Part shown: positions 24,685-36,084 of the stretch, piece after piece
How the letters are laid out: every line of letters begins with the position of its first letter
Numbering within the stretch: the stretch's first letter is position 1
NCBI GenBank assembly: GCA_023053575.1
Contig: JAKZAP010000005.1
Coordinates: 5,394,001 to 5,458,000, forward strand
Direction: 5' to 3'
DNA: 64,000 nt
Source: Branchinecta lynchi
Lineage: Eukaryota > Arthropoda > Branchiopoda > Anostraca > Branchinectidae
The notes under the pieces: model-generated
What the model saw: the letters and a program-made list of their open reading frames with translations, nothing else
Databases searched by the model: none
Told to the model about the DNA's origin: nothing
Program-made: the position numbers and the translations under genes

Positions 24685-25592
24685 TATCGAAACGTAAGTG
24701 GAGGGATACCTATGACATCGCAAAAGTTGTCCGTCTGTCCGTACGATAACTCTCGAGGGGATTGAGATATTTTGATGAAACTTCGTGAAAGGATCCTTTG
24801 GGTCAAAGTACATGTCAAGTTTGAAAGATGGTCTCTGTAGTCCTATCTTTGAGGGTGGGGTAGTGGTTTCAAATTAAGGGGCATACAAAGTATTTTTTTT
24901 AAAGATATTGAGATAGTTGATTTAGGGATAAGAAGATATGCTGAATTCGAATAAGAAAGTTATTTTCTCACCAGACAAGTAGATCACCTGGAATCCGTCA
25001 AAAACCCGGACACAAAATTTGTCGACCAATTTTCGGCTATAGCAGTCCCTCCCCTTTCTTCACACTAGTATAGCTCTGGGCGTCGGTGATGACATTGTCT
25101 GTCAATGTTGGAGAGAGCTAGTGTAATCGAAGGTCGAAGGGGTTGATATTTGTTGTTTAAGCTTAGTAATGAGGATTCATTGGCAAAGTATATGTCAAGT
25201 TCGTGTCCTATATTTAGAGGCAGAGGAGGGTTTTGAATTTACGGTAAAAACATGTATGTTTTATGAGCTAAAAAGATATTCATTGAAGCGGTAAGGAGGT
25301 CCGCTGAATCCATATCTGAACTTAGTTTTCTTGCTGGACAAATGGTTCATGACGAATTCGGCTGAAACTGGAATTTGGTTGAAGCTCGAAGTTGTTTCTG
25401 AAATCGATTAGAGATTCGGTATCGGGTCAAGGAGACATGCTGAATCCATTTTCGAACTTTATTTTAACAGTAACAAATATTCAAGGAATGTAACGAAGAC
25501 TGAATGGCGAAGACATGACCCAATTGTTTGAATAAAATGTTAGATTTTTGGGATCCCATCGAAACCTTTGGTCTTGCCCCGCCATGTGAGCC
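24685..25592 (-). mobile_element. Family A element, copy A4
   Basis: Its right end on the minus strand lies near 24685 (inverse of TATCGAAACGTAAGTGG) and its left end at GGGATCCCATCGAAACC followed by TTTGGTCTTG (~25592). At least two degraded monomers are visible (near 24990 and 25365). Confidence 0.75.
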
Positions 25593-25830
25593 CTTGATGG
25601 TCTATGAGGCTCAAAAACTGGAGTCATAGACTTTAAATACAGAATCGACTTCTGTTGTATTTGTCACGGTAGAAGTTCCTTGGATAAGTTCAAGCGTCAC
25701 TTAAATATGTAACTATCACGTGACACGGGGATGTGAACTAATTTGACAAATTTGACTCACGCGAGATATCTCTTTTTGCAATTCGTTACTAACTGGCGAT
25801 TGTAGTACTTTGCTAACTTAGCTCCCAAGC

Positions 25831-25905
25831 CCCTCGCTAGCTCAATTGGTTCAGGCCGCGGTATACACACCCGAAGGAGTTTGGGTTCAAATCCCGCCCT
25901 GTGAG
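25831..25905 (+). repeat. tRNA-derived SINE head or tRNA pseudogene
   Basis: It has a perfect polymerase III A box (TAGCTCAATTGG, 25838-25849) and B box (GGTTCAAATCC, 25884-25894) at tRNA-like spacing. The acceptor ends do not pair, the D-arm and T-arm are imperfect, and no clean tRNA cloverleaf forms. A pyrimidine-rich (TTTC)n stretch follows. SINE head is the likelier reading. Confidence 0.55.
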
Positions 25906-25909
25906 CATT

Positions 25910-27125
25910 TTTATTTACTACTACGGTACAACCCTTTTTTTTTCTTTCTTTCTCGTTCCTTCTTTCCCTTATTTTTCTCTCTTTTTTATTTAAAGTTGAA
26001 ACCATTGTTTATTTGTATCCGTCTCCTCCCTTTTTCCTTATATAGATTCTTTATATATTTTTCTTTCTTTTCTTTCTTTATTCAGTTAGTTGGTTCTGTT
26101 TGTTGTTTAATTAATATTGGTTATTTCCCTGCCCCAGCCAAGCACTCCTTTTGTGCTTTTCTGGCAGGAATGTTAATTGTGTATTTTTGTTTGTCTTTAA
26201 ATATAGGCTAGTGTTCCACTGAACTGAAACCTAAAGAGCTTGACCGGCCTACTGAATATCTTGGGAAATCTCACAGCTGAAGCTTAAAGTTTTCTTTGGC
26301 GGAACATCAGTGTTGCCAACCGACCAAAATTCAGTTTACTTCTAGAGTTTTTTTTTCAACTAAATTCGGCACGTCTCGCTAAAACCCCTGTGGACTAGTT
26401 CATTTAAAGGGATTATAACCTCAATTCTGCGATATCTGCGTTTCCGTTTTAGTCGTAAGTTTGTCGTAACCAGGGGTTGCCCACTCTCGATTTGAGTGTA
26501 CAGCAAGTGACCGGTGCCGCGGGGCTGGACCGGTGCTGGCACTTGCTGACGCGAACCGGGACCGGTTGCCGCGTGTTAGAACGATAAAATAAGCATGTTT
26601 AGAAGCGTTTAAAAGATAAATCGCCGAATTTACGACCGGCAACGTTGATTTCGTTCGATGCCGGCTGATGCCGGGACAGGGTTTACAGCATGTGCCGGGG
26701 AGTGGGTAACACCTCGAGTCATAAGTCTGGCAAATTTTTCCAAACTGCAACGTCCCCTAAAGAACATTATGTGTCATGAAAGGTTTTTTTCCTTTTTTTA
26801 ACCATGGCCCGCTTTATTGTGTGCAATTTATTCATTCAATCACAGAAGCAAGACTTAAGCTAAAGAATGTTGAAAGAAAACGCCGTCAATGCTAAGAATT
26901 TCTTTGAAGCAGTGCACTGATGGTGTTTGAAAGCGACCTAGTCCCAGTAACAGAAATGCAATATTTTCGATAGTTCAGGTTTTAGCTACTCAAGAGGTTG
27001 AAAACAAATTGAAAAACATAACAAAAGTCTCAGAGCAACTTTTAAATTCACCAAGTCCGATTTGTCGTCAATGGATTCCTCCGAATTTGAGAATTCACTA
27101 CCGTCAAACCCTGACTATAAACTTG
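25910..27125. other. No recognised gene; short-repeat and GC-rich stretches
   Basis: 25930-26090 is a TTTC-rich microsatellite. At 26306 CAGTGTTGCCAACC resembles a hAT end but no partner end was found. At 26505-26580 ACCGGTGCCGC-like motifs repeat. Confidence 0.4.
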
Positions 27126-28755
27126 GACGTGGAGCGTTAAAGTAAAATATTGATCACATCTTGTAAACAAGCATCGTTAGAACCAAACATTTTACATCCC
27201 CAATAACCAAATAATAAATTTTGAAATCATCCCAGTTTAAGAGCTTTTAGTGTCTACAATCGCATATAGAAGATCTTCAAGATCCTACAAGAACGGTTTC
27301 GGTCACCATACTGAATGTCTTGCTAGCCACTCCGACCCTTTAAACCACTTTTCCATTAGCAAGGTAATCACAAGTGTATAAACCAAGTCTTAGCGGCCTA
27401 ACACGCGTTTGTCACAACTTCATTAAAGTTCAATGGGCACAACAAACTACCCCAATCGCACTCTGTAACAACCTAGGAACAATGCTTACCCCCTAGATCA
27501 GCAGCTTTTTCAACAGTTTCCTCTCTGTGATATTTCGAAGCGAAATTTTTTGAGCCAGTACATATCAGTTTACTAGTTTGGACAAAGATAAAAGTGATGT
27601 TTCTTATAATACTTAGTAGAACTTTATTTTCTGCATAAATCAGCTTGTATAATTCAGATTTGAATAGGTTATTTGTTTTTGAATGTTTTCTGTGGCTATG
27701 TTATTTTTTATAAGCTTATTGCATATTCTGGTATATCGATAAAGCAAGTTAATCAAGCTTCACGACACTATTCCACAAAGAAAAACTTTTATTAGGCACT
27801 TTAAGCCATGGAACTTCTGATGAAACACTAGAACAATCAGGTAAACTGCGGCTTGACTTTGGTAACATCTCAAATATATCCTTTTCTATCAAGCATTGCT
27901 GGGAGTTTTTGAATTTCCTGCCACGATATCCCATCTCCTAAGATTTGGATCGTCGAAATGCCAGAGAGGTAAACACGAGGGATAACAAGAAAACGGCCGA
28001 TTTTTGTAGCGCCTTCTAAAGGAAGTCGGAAATGTTTGTTTGTGAAGCATTTAATACAAAGTAAAGCATTAGAAGTGTCCATTGTGCTTTAAGAACGGAA
28101 TATCATCGATTATACGACAAAACCGTCCAGTTTCGAACTGATCATTAAGTTTTGAAGTACTCCGCGTGGTGTTATTTGTTGCTGTTACATCAGTATCCGC
28201 ATCTACACATACATGTAACTCATGGGCAATCTGGGCCCAGTTACCCATGAACGGGAGGCTGGGGGGAGGGCATCAGATTGCTTATCGAGACCTACATATC
28301 CTCGACTATACTAGTTTAGAGGTTGATTCCAGTCACGGGTCAAAAACTTCACTCATGGGCAAATTCGGCCCACTTGCCCATGAACAGGGAGGGTGGGGGG
28401 AGGGGTTCAACTCCACATATATATCCCCAACCCAATGACCAAAAGCATAAAGGGATTTCATCGCCCTATATCCAGTTACTGTCAAGTTAAAAACATATAA
28501 AAATGCGGAATCTGGTCCCAATTGCCCCTGAACGAAGTGGGGTGGGGTTTGGGACCCACAAAAAGAAAAAGATACCCCATGCTCACAAACTTACACAGGC
28601 TTCAACTTGCTTTCAGCTTTACTCTTAGGCAAGTGGGCCCACTTGCCCATGCACGGGGTGGGTGGGGGAAGTACAATTTTAAAAGTAATTTCTCAGGTCT
28701 TCAAGTAGCCTACACGGGAATTGTATCGTCGTTCCAAGGAACACTCCACTAAAAA
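27126..28755 (-). mobile_element. Family B element, copy B1 (contains insertion C1)
   Basis: Read on the minus strand it starts TTTTTAGTGGAGTGTTCC at 28755. It runs through monomers marked by CGTTCATGGGCAA and TTGCCCATGAGTTA, then ACCACGCG and TCGTATAATCGATGATAT. It is interrupted by the TTAA element C1 and resumes TGAAGTTGTGAC down to about 27126. Copy B4 (51925-53008) has the same order without the interruption. Non-coding; superfamily unknown. Confidence 0.8.
27427..28088 (-). mobile_element. piggyBac-like TTAA element, copy C1 (662 bp)
   Basis: Flanked by TTAA on both sides (27423-27426 and 28089-28092). Imperfect inverted ends AGCACAATGGACAC / AGTTCAATGGGCAC match at 11 of 14 positions. 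The paralogous site in copy B4 reads CCGTTCTTAATGAAGTTG without the element, so the boundaries are proven by an empty site in the same window. A 70-codon frame beginning at the ATG in the terminus (MDTSNALLCIKCF) is shared with copy C2. No transposase is recognised, so it is non-autonomous. Confidence 0.92.
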
Positions 28756-28764
28756 TGGGTCTTT

Positions 28765-29170
28765 TTAGTTTCATCTATCGGCATCTCGAGTCAAATCTTG
28801 GGTATCACCCAATAATGAACTTCAACATCTTCCGGAGAGAATCAGGGAGTCGGAGAACCAGTTTTTGTTTAAAAATAGATTGAAAAATTATTTTTTGGAT
28901 AGTTAGATAAATGTGGAATATTTATTTGGAATTTTATTTAAGTTGAATTTCAATATTATTATTAGTGAATGAGGGTTGGGTTGGGTAGGGGGGGGGGTAA
29001 AGAAAAAGAAACGATAAGGTTAAGACGAGAAATGTGTGTCATAGTATGTAATAGGTGATTAAAAGTTGTGTACTCCCGCACAGGACACGATTGTGCCCTT
29101 CTTGGGAGCGTTCTGTTTGTTGTTTTGTTTGAGGAATGTTGAAATTAAATTGAATTGAATTGAAAAATTG
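28765..29170 (+). pseudogene. LINE 3' end with (AATTG)n tail
   Basis: The frame ending LPERIRESENQFLFKNRLKN, then YFLDS and stop, matches the style of non-LTR ORF2 C-termini (LP..IR.S.....FK..LK.YL). It is followed by a 3' UTR with a G-run at 28987, CGCACAGGACACGATTGTGC, and a tail of repeated ATTGA units at 29138-29170. Confidence 0.6.
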
Positions 29171-29174
29171 AACT

Positions 29175-29980
29175 GAACTGATGACCTGAAACGAATTACT
29201 TCGTTTTCATCAGAGATGAAATAATTGCCACAAGAAAATCCTAGTTAGGATCCTCGAGGGGCTGCCCGCCACCTGCCCGCCACGCGCCACCCACCACCCG
29301 GTGTACACCGATTTTGAGAGTGGCAACCCTTCGAGGATCCTACGGATCCTAATCTTCCTAAAAGTTGACTCAATATCCGGCTTGGACCTCATTCTTTGCT
29401 AAATGTTGTATTGGGATTTCCTGGATTCAGATTAAATTCAAAATGTAATTAATCTTAATATTTCTACTGACGTAGGTCTAGTAAAATCATGCTGCCAGCC
29501 AATACTGCTTTGCATTTATCCTCGATGCTGCCCGTACGCCTTGGATGCTCTCTACAAGCTACTCACCGAAAATGAAATTTATTTTGCAGACAGCGGCATT
29601 AGATGGCGAGCGCGCTGCCGCTGGCTTTACTGTTTGGTAAGAGGCAGGTAGCCTCTTACGTTCTTGCTCTTCTGTAGGTATACCCTTATGTAGGTGTACC
29701 CTGCAGGTATAGCCTCAGAGAGTTTCATATCTCAGCAGATTCAGATAACTATGTTCTTTAAGCCTTGAACAGACGATGGGGGTCGTGCAGCCGGGTACCC
29801 GTATTACTGTTGTGATTTTCCGCACTTTCATCCTTCCGTACGGAAAATTCGAGATTTTTTCCCGAAAACTCCACCCAGAAAAAATCAAGCCGGGAAATCG
29901 TGGTCGTGTGTTCGCATTTAGTATGTGAGTGGGTATAAGTACTTTAGGATTCACATATTGTCCTACTTCCCCGATGATGG
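29175..29980. other. No recognised gene
   Basis: At 29250-29350 GGATCCTCGAGGGG and CCTTCGAGGATCC form an inverted pair with TAGGATCC flanks, a small palindromic block of unknown origin. Confidence 0.4.
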
Positions 29981-29984
29981 TGGG

Positions 29985-30185
29985 TTTACACACTGCGTAA
30001 AATCCGAGCGTATTTTGAAATCCGAGCGTATTTTACGCACGTTTTGAGCTTGAAAAGATTTCTAGCAATACGGACGTAAATAGAGAAATCGGTCCGTTTT
30101 GTATTCAAAAACGTTCGTATTGCTAGAAATCTTTTCAAGCTCAAAACGTGCGTAAAATACGCTCGGATTTTACGCAGTGTGTAAA
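29985..30185. mobile_element. 201-bp near-perfect foldback element
   Basis: Arms of about 70 bp: TTTACACACTGCGTAAAATC at the left, its inverse at the right. The arms share AGCGTATTTTACGCACG and GATTTCTAGCAATACG. The left arm carries an extra ~19-bp repeat of AATCCGAGCGTATTTT. The loop is about 50 bp. No sure target duplication was seen. The high arm identity suggests recent origin. Confidence 0.8.
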
Positions 30186-30189
30186 TGGA

Positions 30190-31570
30190 CCATGAATTTG
30201 TAGCCTGCGTATGGTAGTAGTACGAAAGCGTTGCATGTAATACTATGTAATAGCAAAGAACACTATCTTTTAATGTGCCTCAGACTTGTCCAACCGAACA
30301 CTATCTTTTAATGTGCCTCAGACTTGTCCAATCGTAGTAGTATCTAGTAGCATCCTGTCTTGCCGTAGTAGCATCCAGTCTTGCTAATAGTAGCATATAG
30401 TAGTATGCAGTAACACTGTAGCCTTGAAGTAGAAGCATGCAGTAGCATCGTTAGTACTGCATGGTACTTTTTCGTACTACTTCATAGTACTATTTTGAGA
30501 CAAATTTTTCATCGGGTCCTACTTGTTTGTAGGACTAGATTTACAACACAAGGTATAAGAGTGGTGAAGTTCCGGCGTAGGCAGGCACCCATCGGGATTG
30601 GAATCTTTATCCAAATGCCTAAACGCTTGGGCTAGAGAGGCGTCAGAGCATGTGCATGTTGTTGTTTTTTTAATTTTCGTTACTGAATCAGTTCTTCTTG
30701 TTGTTGCGTTCCTGATCAGTCCATCTTCTTTTTGAGATGAGTTAGTAAGGTCCATAAGAAACATATGATGCTTTTGTTTCGATGGTCATTCGATTTGAAA
30801 CAGACTGGGGAAGTCGATCTGAAACCTTTAAAGCTTCAGTGATATTACAATTGCCGTACCCCTCCTTGTTCAAATGAGGTCTAAACATTTCCCTGAATTC
30901 AAACGAGGCTGGTTCCAGTCGTTCACTGCCCTTGCTACAAAACAACTTTTTTTTAGATCAAGTTCATATATTATTTTACATCTTTCTGAAATGTTCTCCT
31001 TTTCTGCGTTGTTAGGGCTTCATGGAAAACTGAGAAGAGTTAAAAGGCATGAGCCACTTACGTACCTTCACGGACGCATCATGTCAATGCGTATACGGTG
31101 ACACAATGTCGGTGGGCATTTCAAACTGACTGGCCAGCGTGTTCGCAAAGAGTTTTGCCAGTACTGCGACTGCGAGTTCTCCGATGGACTTTCTTTGACG
31201 TCCGTTTAGTCTTTCAACCATATGAACTTCTTCTATGTACGAATGGGAACTAATCACATACAAAGCTGACATGGAGTAGGAATATGTTGAATGCCAGCCA
31301 TATTTGTTTCCTCTACGTTAGGCTCACAACAGTAGACCTTGAAGGATTTCTATAAAATCGGATCTCCCTTGCAGGATATGCTCTGCTGAAAGGGAATTCC
31401 TCACCATGTTCATATTGTTTTGAGTATAGTATAGGTATCTTTACTTTGGTTGGGACAGTCAGGGGCGAAACTATAGTTGCGTTTTTGTTCGCCTATTCAC
31501 TTGCGGCTTCTGACGGCTTTTTAAATTTGAACTTTTTTTAAAATGGTACTAAGCGCTGTTTGAAAATTTC
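30190..31570. repeat. Short tandem repeats; possible SINE remnant; otherwise anonymous
   Basis: GAACACTATCTTTTAATGTG plus CCTCAGACTTGTCCAA is duplicated head to tail at 30257-30335. 30335-30480 holds degenerate TAGTAGCAT repeats. At 30560-30640, minus strand, GATTCCAATCCCGATGGG resembles a degenerate polymerase III B box as in tRNA SINEs. No gene is seen in 30700-31570. Confidence 0.5.
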
Positions 31571-31573
31571 CCG

Positions 31574-32517
31574 TTTTTGGGATCCCAAAACGTAAGTGGA
31601 GCAATATCTGTGACATCGCAAAAGTCATCCGTCTGTCCTTCCGTCTTTCAGCACGTTAACTCTCGAAGGGAATGGGATATTTTGATGAAACTTGGTGTGA
31701 GGATTCTTTGGGTCAAGGAAAAGGTCGAGTTGGGAAGGGGGTCCAAATTAAGGGGCAAACAAAATATTTATTTCGACTGAGGAGTAGAAGACCTAATGAA
31801 CACGATTATGAAAACCATTTTCTCGCCGGACAAGTAGTTCGCCCGGAATCCGGCCCAAACCGGAAAATTTGTTAAAAGTAAAAGTTTTATTTGAAGTTAA
31901 TCAGATGTTTGATTTTTCTACCCGGACTAGTAGTTCGCCCGGAATCCGGCCAAAACCGGAAAATTTGTTAAAAGCAGATGTTTTATTTGAAGTTAATTAG
32001 ATGATACCATACGGACCGGCAGAAAATCCGATTAAGGGATAAGAAGAGATGCTGAATCCGTATATGACAATGGTTTCTTACCCGAAGTATAGTTCACCCG
32101 GAATCCGGCGGAAACCGGAATATTTTTTAAAACAGAAAGTTTATTTGAAGTTGATTATATGTTCGATATAGGTGTAAGGAGATACGCTGAATTCGTTTTT
32201 GAGCTTTATTTGTTTGTCGGACAAGCAGTTCGCTCGGAGTTCGGCCGAAACCGGAAATTTGGCAGAAGTAGGCACGAAGTTTCGATCAGTTTCGTAAAAA
32301 TAGACATGACTTATAGGAGTTATAGGGGTAAACACACATGCTGACATATCTGAACTTTTTTTCTTATGATTAGCTATTTGGCCTTAATCTGTTTTAAATT
32401 CTAATGGTAAAATGTTCAAGGAGTATGTCGAAGACTGGATCTGGCGAAGGACAAGACCCAATTGTCTGTATCAATATTAGATTTTTGGAATCCCATCGAA
32501 ACCTTTGGTCTTGTTGT
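31574..32517 (-). mobile_element. Family A element, copy A5
   Basis: Clean ends on the minus strand: TTTTGGGATCCCAAAACG at 31574 and ATCGAAACCTTTGGTCTTG at 32517. Four monomers have GTTCGCCCGGAATCCGGCC-type cores (31840, 31935, 32095, 32235). Confidence 0.88.
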
Positions 32518-32519
32518 TA

Positions 32520-33275
32520 AAAGACATACGGCAACCTTCGCCTTTTCCCTCGCCTTTTTGCAAAAAGTCAAACTTGTTAGTTGTCCAAGTAACGCTCTCC
32601 GTTTTATTTTTGTCTCGGCATTTTTACGAGTTTACCCAAACATCCAACAAAACAAGGATTTGGATCAGCAGTATTTGTAGACTGTCCTGATTTCAAAAGA
32701 CGGACTAAAATTACAAAATAAACACAACTCAAAAGATATTTCTCAAAGTCGTTTTCTTATAAAAGAAAGGGGAAAGGACCTTTGTAAGAACGACGACTTA
32801 CAAAAATGCGAAAATGTAAAAAAAAAAAGAAAAGAAAAGCAGCTGAAAGGGCTAAAAACGAAAAAGGAAAGACAAAAGTTTAACGAAAACGCAATTCAAC
32901 GGCTTAAGGTTGACTTTCCAATTGTGCCGATGAAACGTGACAGAAAGGGTCCCGTAGGACCGATTCCGCGATGGACTTTCTTTCTCCCTTACTGACAACC
33001 CTGAAGACCGTTACTTGATACCAAAGAGGTATGGCTCTTGAATGAGATTTCCAGGCTTGACTTGCAGTTCCCGTGTGGCAAAGGACGCGTTTGTGTGTTG
33101 ATCTGTTAACTATATAGCTCCCTAATACACAGTTTGATGCGTTAACCAACCACGATTGATTGCTGAACTGAGTATATCCGTGCAAAGTGTCCGAAGTCTA
33201 AGAAAGCATCCCTAATTGGGCCTGGCATAAATAAGGTGGGAAAATACAGCTTGCGGGTTATGAATCGCGAAAAAC
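32520..33275. other. No recognised gene; sequence downstream of the myostatin-like gene
   Basis: Anonymous AT-rich DNA, including A-rich stretches near 32820. Confidence 0.4.
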
Positions 33276-33281
33276 TTTATT
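33276..33281 (-). promoter_or_regulatory. Candidate polyadenylation signal of the myostatin-like gene
   Basis: This is the first AATAAA on the minus strand downstream of the stop codon (TTTATT on the plus strand), about 460 nt beyond it. No AATAAA or ATTAAA was seen between the stop and this point. The interval 33282-33739 would then be the 3' UTR. A plain hexamer match is weak evidence without transcript data. Confidence 0.4.
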
Positions 33282-33739
33282 CCACTACTTATCCACGTCC
33301 AAAATTTGTTTATCTGTTACTCTTACAGCTTCAGCTTGCGGACAGAAAACCAGTTGCCCCCACATTAAACGCTAGGCGAGATTCAGTGGCCTGAACCGAT
33401 AAAACTTTGTACTTATCGTAAAATCACGAAGCAATAAAGATGGAGCAACCGCTCAACAAGATCACAGACGGTGCGATTCACTGTTTACATAAACCAGCTG
33501 TAATTCATTTGTGCCTATCAACATTTCTAAACAAAACACGTTACAAATTTGAAAAAGTCCGGCCCTCAAATATCACTAACAGGCATCAAGTATCAAAAGA
33601 ACTTACACTGAAGAGGTAGGTCGCACTAATTATCCTACAAATGTATCTTTGGCCTTCATATTTACACATCTCGATCCTTGTCTGCACTTGCCTAAGGTCC
33701 GACAACTGGGATTCCTGCCAACGGGCAATTCCTGGGGTT

Positions 33740-34120
33740 CTACGAACAGCCACATCTATCAACAACCATTCCTGGCAACATGCCATGAATGATATTAAAT
33801 TCATTGTCAAAGTAAAGCATTGAAATAGACGACATCTTCCTAGGAGCACAGCAAGGTCCAGCTGTCCCAGAGGGATGTGCTTGTTGAACTATATGAGTGT
33901 GTGGGAACTTTTGTAAGAACACGAAAGGGCATTCCCCTGAACAGTAGTTGGCCTCGTAGCGCTTAGGCGCTATGATCCAGTCCCAACCAAACTCTTCAAA
34001 GTCAACGGTCAAGGGGTATCTACAACACCTTGTCTCTTTGGAGTTTTCATCACAGTTCAAGCCGACGGTCCGCTTTCTCCTCGACTTGGCAGGCTTGACA
34101 TTGACTTCAATTGAAGGCAC
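33740..34120 (-). CDS. MSTN/GDF11-like (myo): Myostatin/GDF11-like precursor, last coding exon (mature ligand)
   Basis: A 381-nt terminal exon: 126 residues and a TAG stop. The acceptor is CATTCCAG (34122-34121). The first 17 residues end the propeptide and include the furin site SRRKR (cleavage after residue 290). The remaining 109 residues are the growth factor: nine cysteines in the myostatin/activin pattern (GLNC, RCCRYPL, NYCSGEC, GPCC, VDRCGCS at the C-terminus), with [20 protein letters not shown] and SISMLYF, the receptor-binding finger and wrist regions. The mature length equals the vertebrate one. The protein is expected to be secreted as a latent dimer and to signal through type II/type I activin receptors to Smad2/3. 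In arthropods myoglianin acts in muscle and neuronal maturation and in hormonal timing; that role is family knowledge, not shown here. Confidence 0.97.
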   Translation of the reverse strand: MPSIEVNVKPAKSRRKRTVGLNCDENSKETRCCRYPLTVDFEEFGWDWIIAPKRYEANYCSGECPFVFLQKFPHTHIVQQAHPSGTAGPCCAPRKMSSISMLYFDNEFNIIHGMLPGMVVDRCGCS

Positions 34121-34122
34121 CT

Positions 34123-35140
34123 GGAATGAAATTTATTGCTTTACACCAGAAGAATCTCCAGGCTATCTCTGGGAGCAAACACTGAGTAGGAAGGCCATGG
34201 AAGCCACACGCAGAAGATCAGAAAGAGTATGAAACAGACTCCATTCATTCATTCAGTCGGTTATAAAAAATAAAACAAAAAAATTTCCCTGGAATCCTGT
34301 CTATAGTTTCGTATGTTTTTCATAGCTGCTTCTGCGGTTTCTTATGTTCTGCTAAGATGGAGGTTGGGGTCGTGTTTGGTGGCGCTCAATCGGAATACTT
34401 ATCCATCAAATTATTGATTATGGTATGACCCTAGACTTCATCCTACTGAACCTAGGTGAAAATCTTTTGTAAAATATGGTGTTTCAGTGGAATGAAAATC
34501 CGCGTGATATCCCGACAGATGGGCAAGAGCAGGCATTTGTACGTTTACGGAGAGATCTTTGAAAGAAATACGACCGGGCCTGTGTTCTTGCCCGCGATAT
34601 TTATAGACATTAGAGAGATCAAGCTCTTGACAGTAAAACTGTTTATGGACCCACAAACCTTCGATTCTATGTCTCTTGTTTCCACCCAGTTTTGATTGCT
34701 TGCTAGCCAATGCGAGGGAATCACTCTTAGCAGGTGAGCCTCAAACGTCACGACTCATTTGAAGGTTTATAGACTGAAACGTCGTTCCTAGAGTACATTC
34801 TTCTGACATTTCAGATCTGTCAGGAAAAAATTCGGAGATCCCGCATTCTTTGGAATCTTGCTCTAAGGAAATCTTTTTGTAACCTGTTTGTTACCAACTG
34901 AGAATCCACATGGATTACTGTGGATGTGGATATTTATCAAACAGACCGTTAGTTTTGACTTTTGATGCTGTGTAAATAGGTGGAGAACCAGCAGTCGAAC
35001 TTTCTTGCTTTATTATGCATGACGTTGATGAAGGTATGAGGTGTTTGCTGATCTGGCCTGACCCCAACCCCCGGCCAACGCCGCAAATCCTGAGGTAATA
35101 AATTGGTTCCTTGCCGATAATGAGTATTGACCCTAAAGCC
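34123..35140. other. Intron 3 of the myostatin-like gene, proximal part: no recognised repeat
   Basis: The intron runs 38823-34121 on the minus strand (4703 bp). This part shows short frames only. Confidence 0.5.
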
Positions 35141-35745
35141 AGGGGCGTCGCAAGGGGGAAGGGGGGGGGGGGGGGTGCCCCACCTTTTTGAGATTCGGTA
35201 AAATTTTGGCCTTCGGCGCAAATTTACTAAAACTGTTTGGTATTATTTCGATAGCAGAACTAGTATTCGGTAAATTTACGGGGATTCGGTAGTTATACAT
35301 AATCCCAAATAGGCTTTCGGTACCAATCTATTCGGTATAATGATCATCGGGACTCGGTATAAATGCCAGTATTCAATACAGTTATCGTAAATTCGGTGAG
35401 ATAATTTACTGAATTTATTTGGTAATTTTTCGATGCCAGAACTATTCGGTATATTTATGGAGATTCGGTAGTTACACAGAAACCCGAATAAGCTATCGGT
35501 CCAAATTATTAGGTATCATGATTGGGATTCGGTAATTTATTTGGTATAATTTTCAGGATTCGGTAGTTACCACGAATCCCGACTTTAGTTCTATAGAACT
35601 ATAGTTTCGACGAAACTGTATCGAATACGAATATTATTCGGTAGTCTTTCAATACCAAAACAATTTGGTATAATAGCCGGGATATGGTAATTATACAGAA
35701 TCTCGAACGTGCTATCGGTCTAAATTTATTCGGTATAAAAACTTA
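35141..35745. mobile_element. Family H element, copy H1, with ATTCGGTA tandem monomers
   Basis: It starts CAGGGGCGTCGCAAGG followed by a G-run and CCCCACCTTTTTGAGATTCG. It continues as about three degenerate units of roughly 180-200 bp built from TATTCGGTA, GATTCGGTAGTTA and CTATCGGT motifs. A second copy starts at 62757. A CAGGGG end is common in hAT elements; unproven here. Confidence 0.65.
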
Positions 35746-35749
35746 TTCG

Positions 35750-36082
35750 AAACTTATTTGAAAAGTATTTTCTACCCGGACAACTTGTTTGCCCGGAATC
35801 AGGCCGAAACCGGAAATTTTGAAGACGCGTATGAAGACGCGCTGAAACTGTATGTGACAATCTTTTTTTTACCGGGACATATAGCTTGTTCGGTATCCGG
35901 TTGAAACCGTATAAGAAGTTTTACTTGAAGTTGATTAGATGTTCTTTATACGGATAAGGAGATACGCTGAATTCGCTTCTAAACTTTCTTTTTTTTCTGG
36001 AAAGTATGGTAGTTCGTTCGCAATTGTCTGGATCAAGCATTAGATTTTTGGGATCCCATTGAAACCTTTGGTCTTGTTTTTT
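35750..36082 (-). mobile_element. Family A fragment, copy A6 (in intron 3)
   Basis: Two monomers plus the left end (GGGATCCCATTGAAACC and TTTGGTCTTG at ~36082). The right end is missing where family H begins. Confidence 0.75.
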
Positions 36083-36084
36083 CT

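Noticed and set aside
24327..24818. 163-codon minus-strand frame
   Set aside because: It begins in the right end of family A copy A4 and continues into anonymous DNA; no protein family is recognisable.
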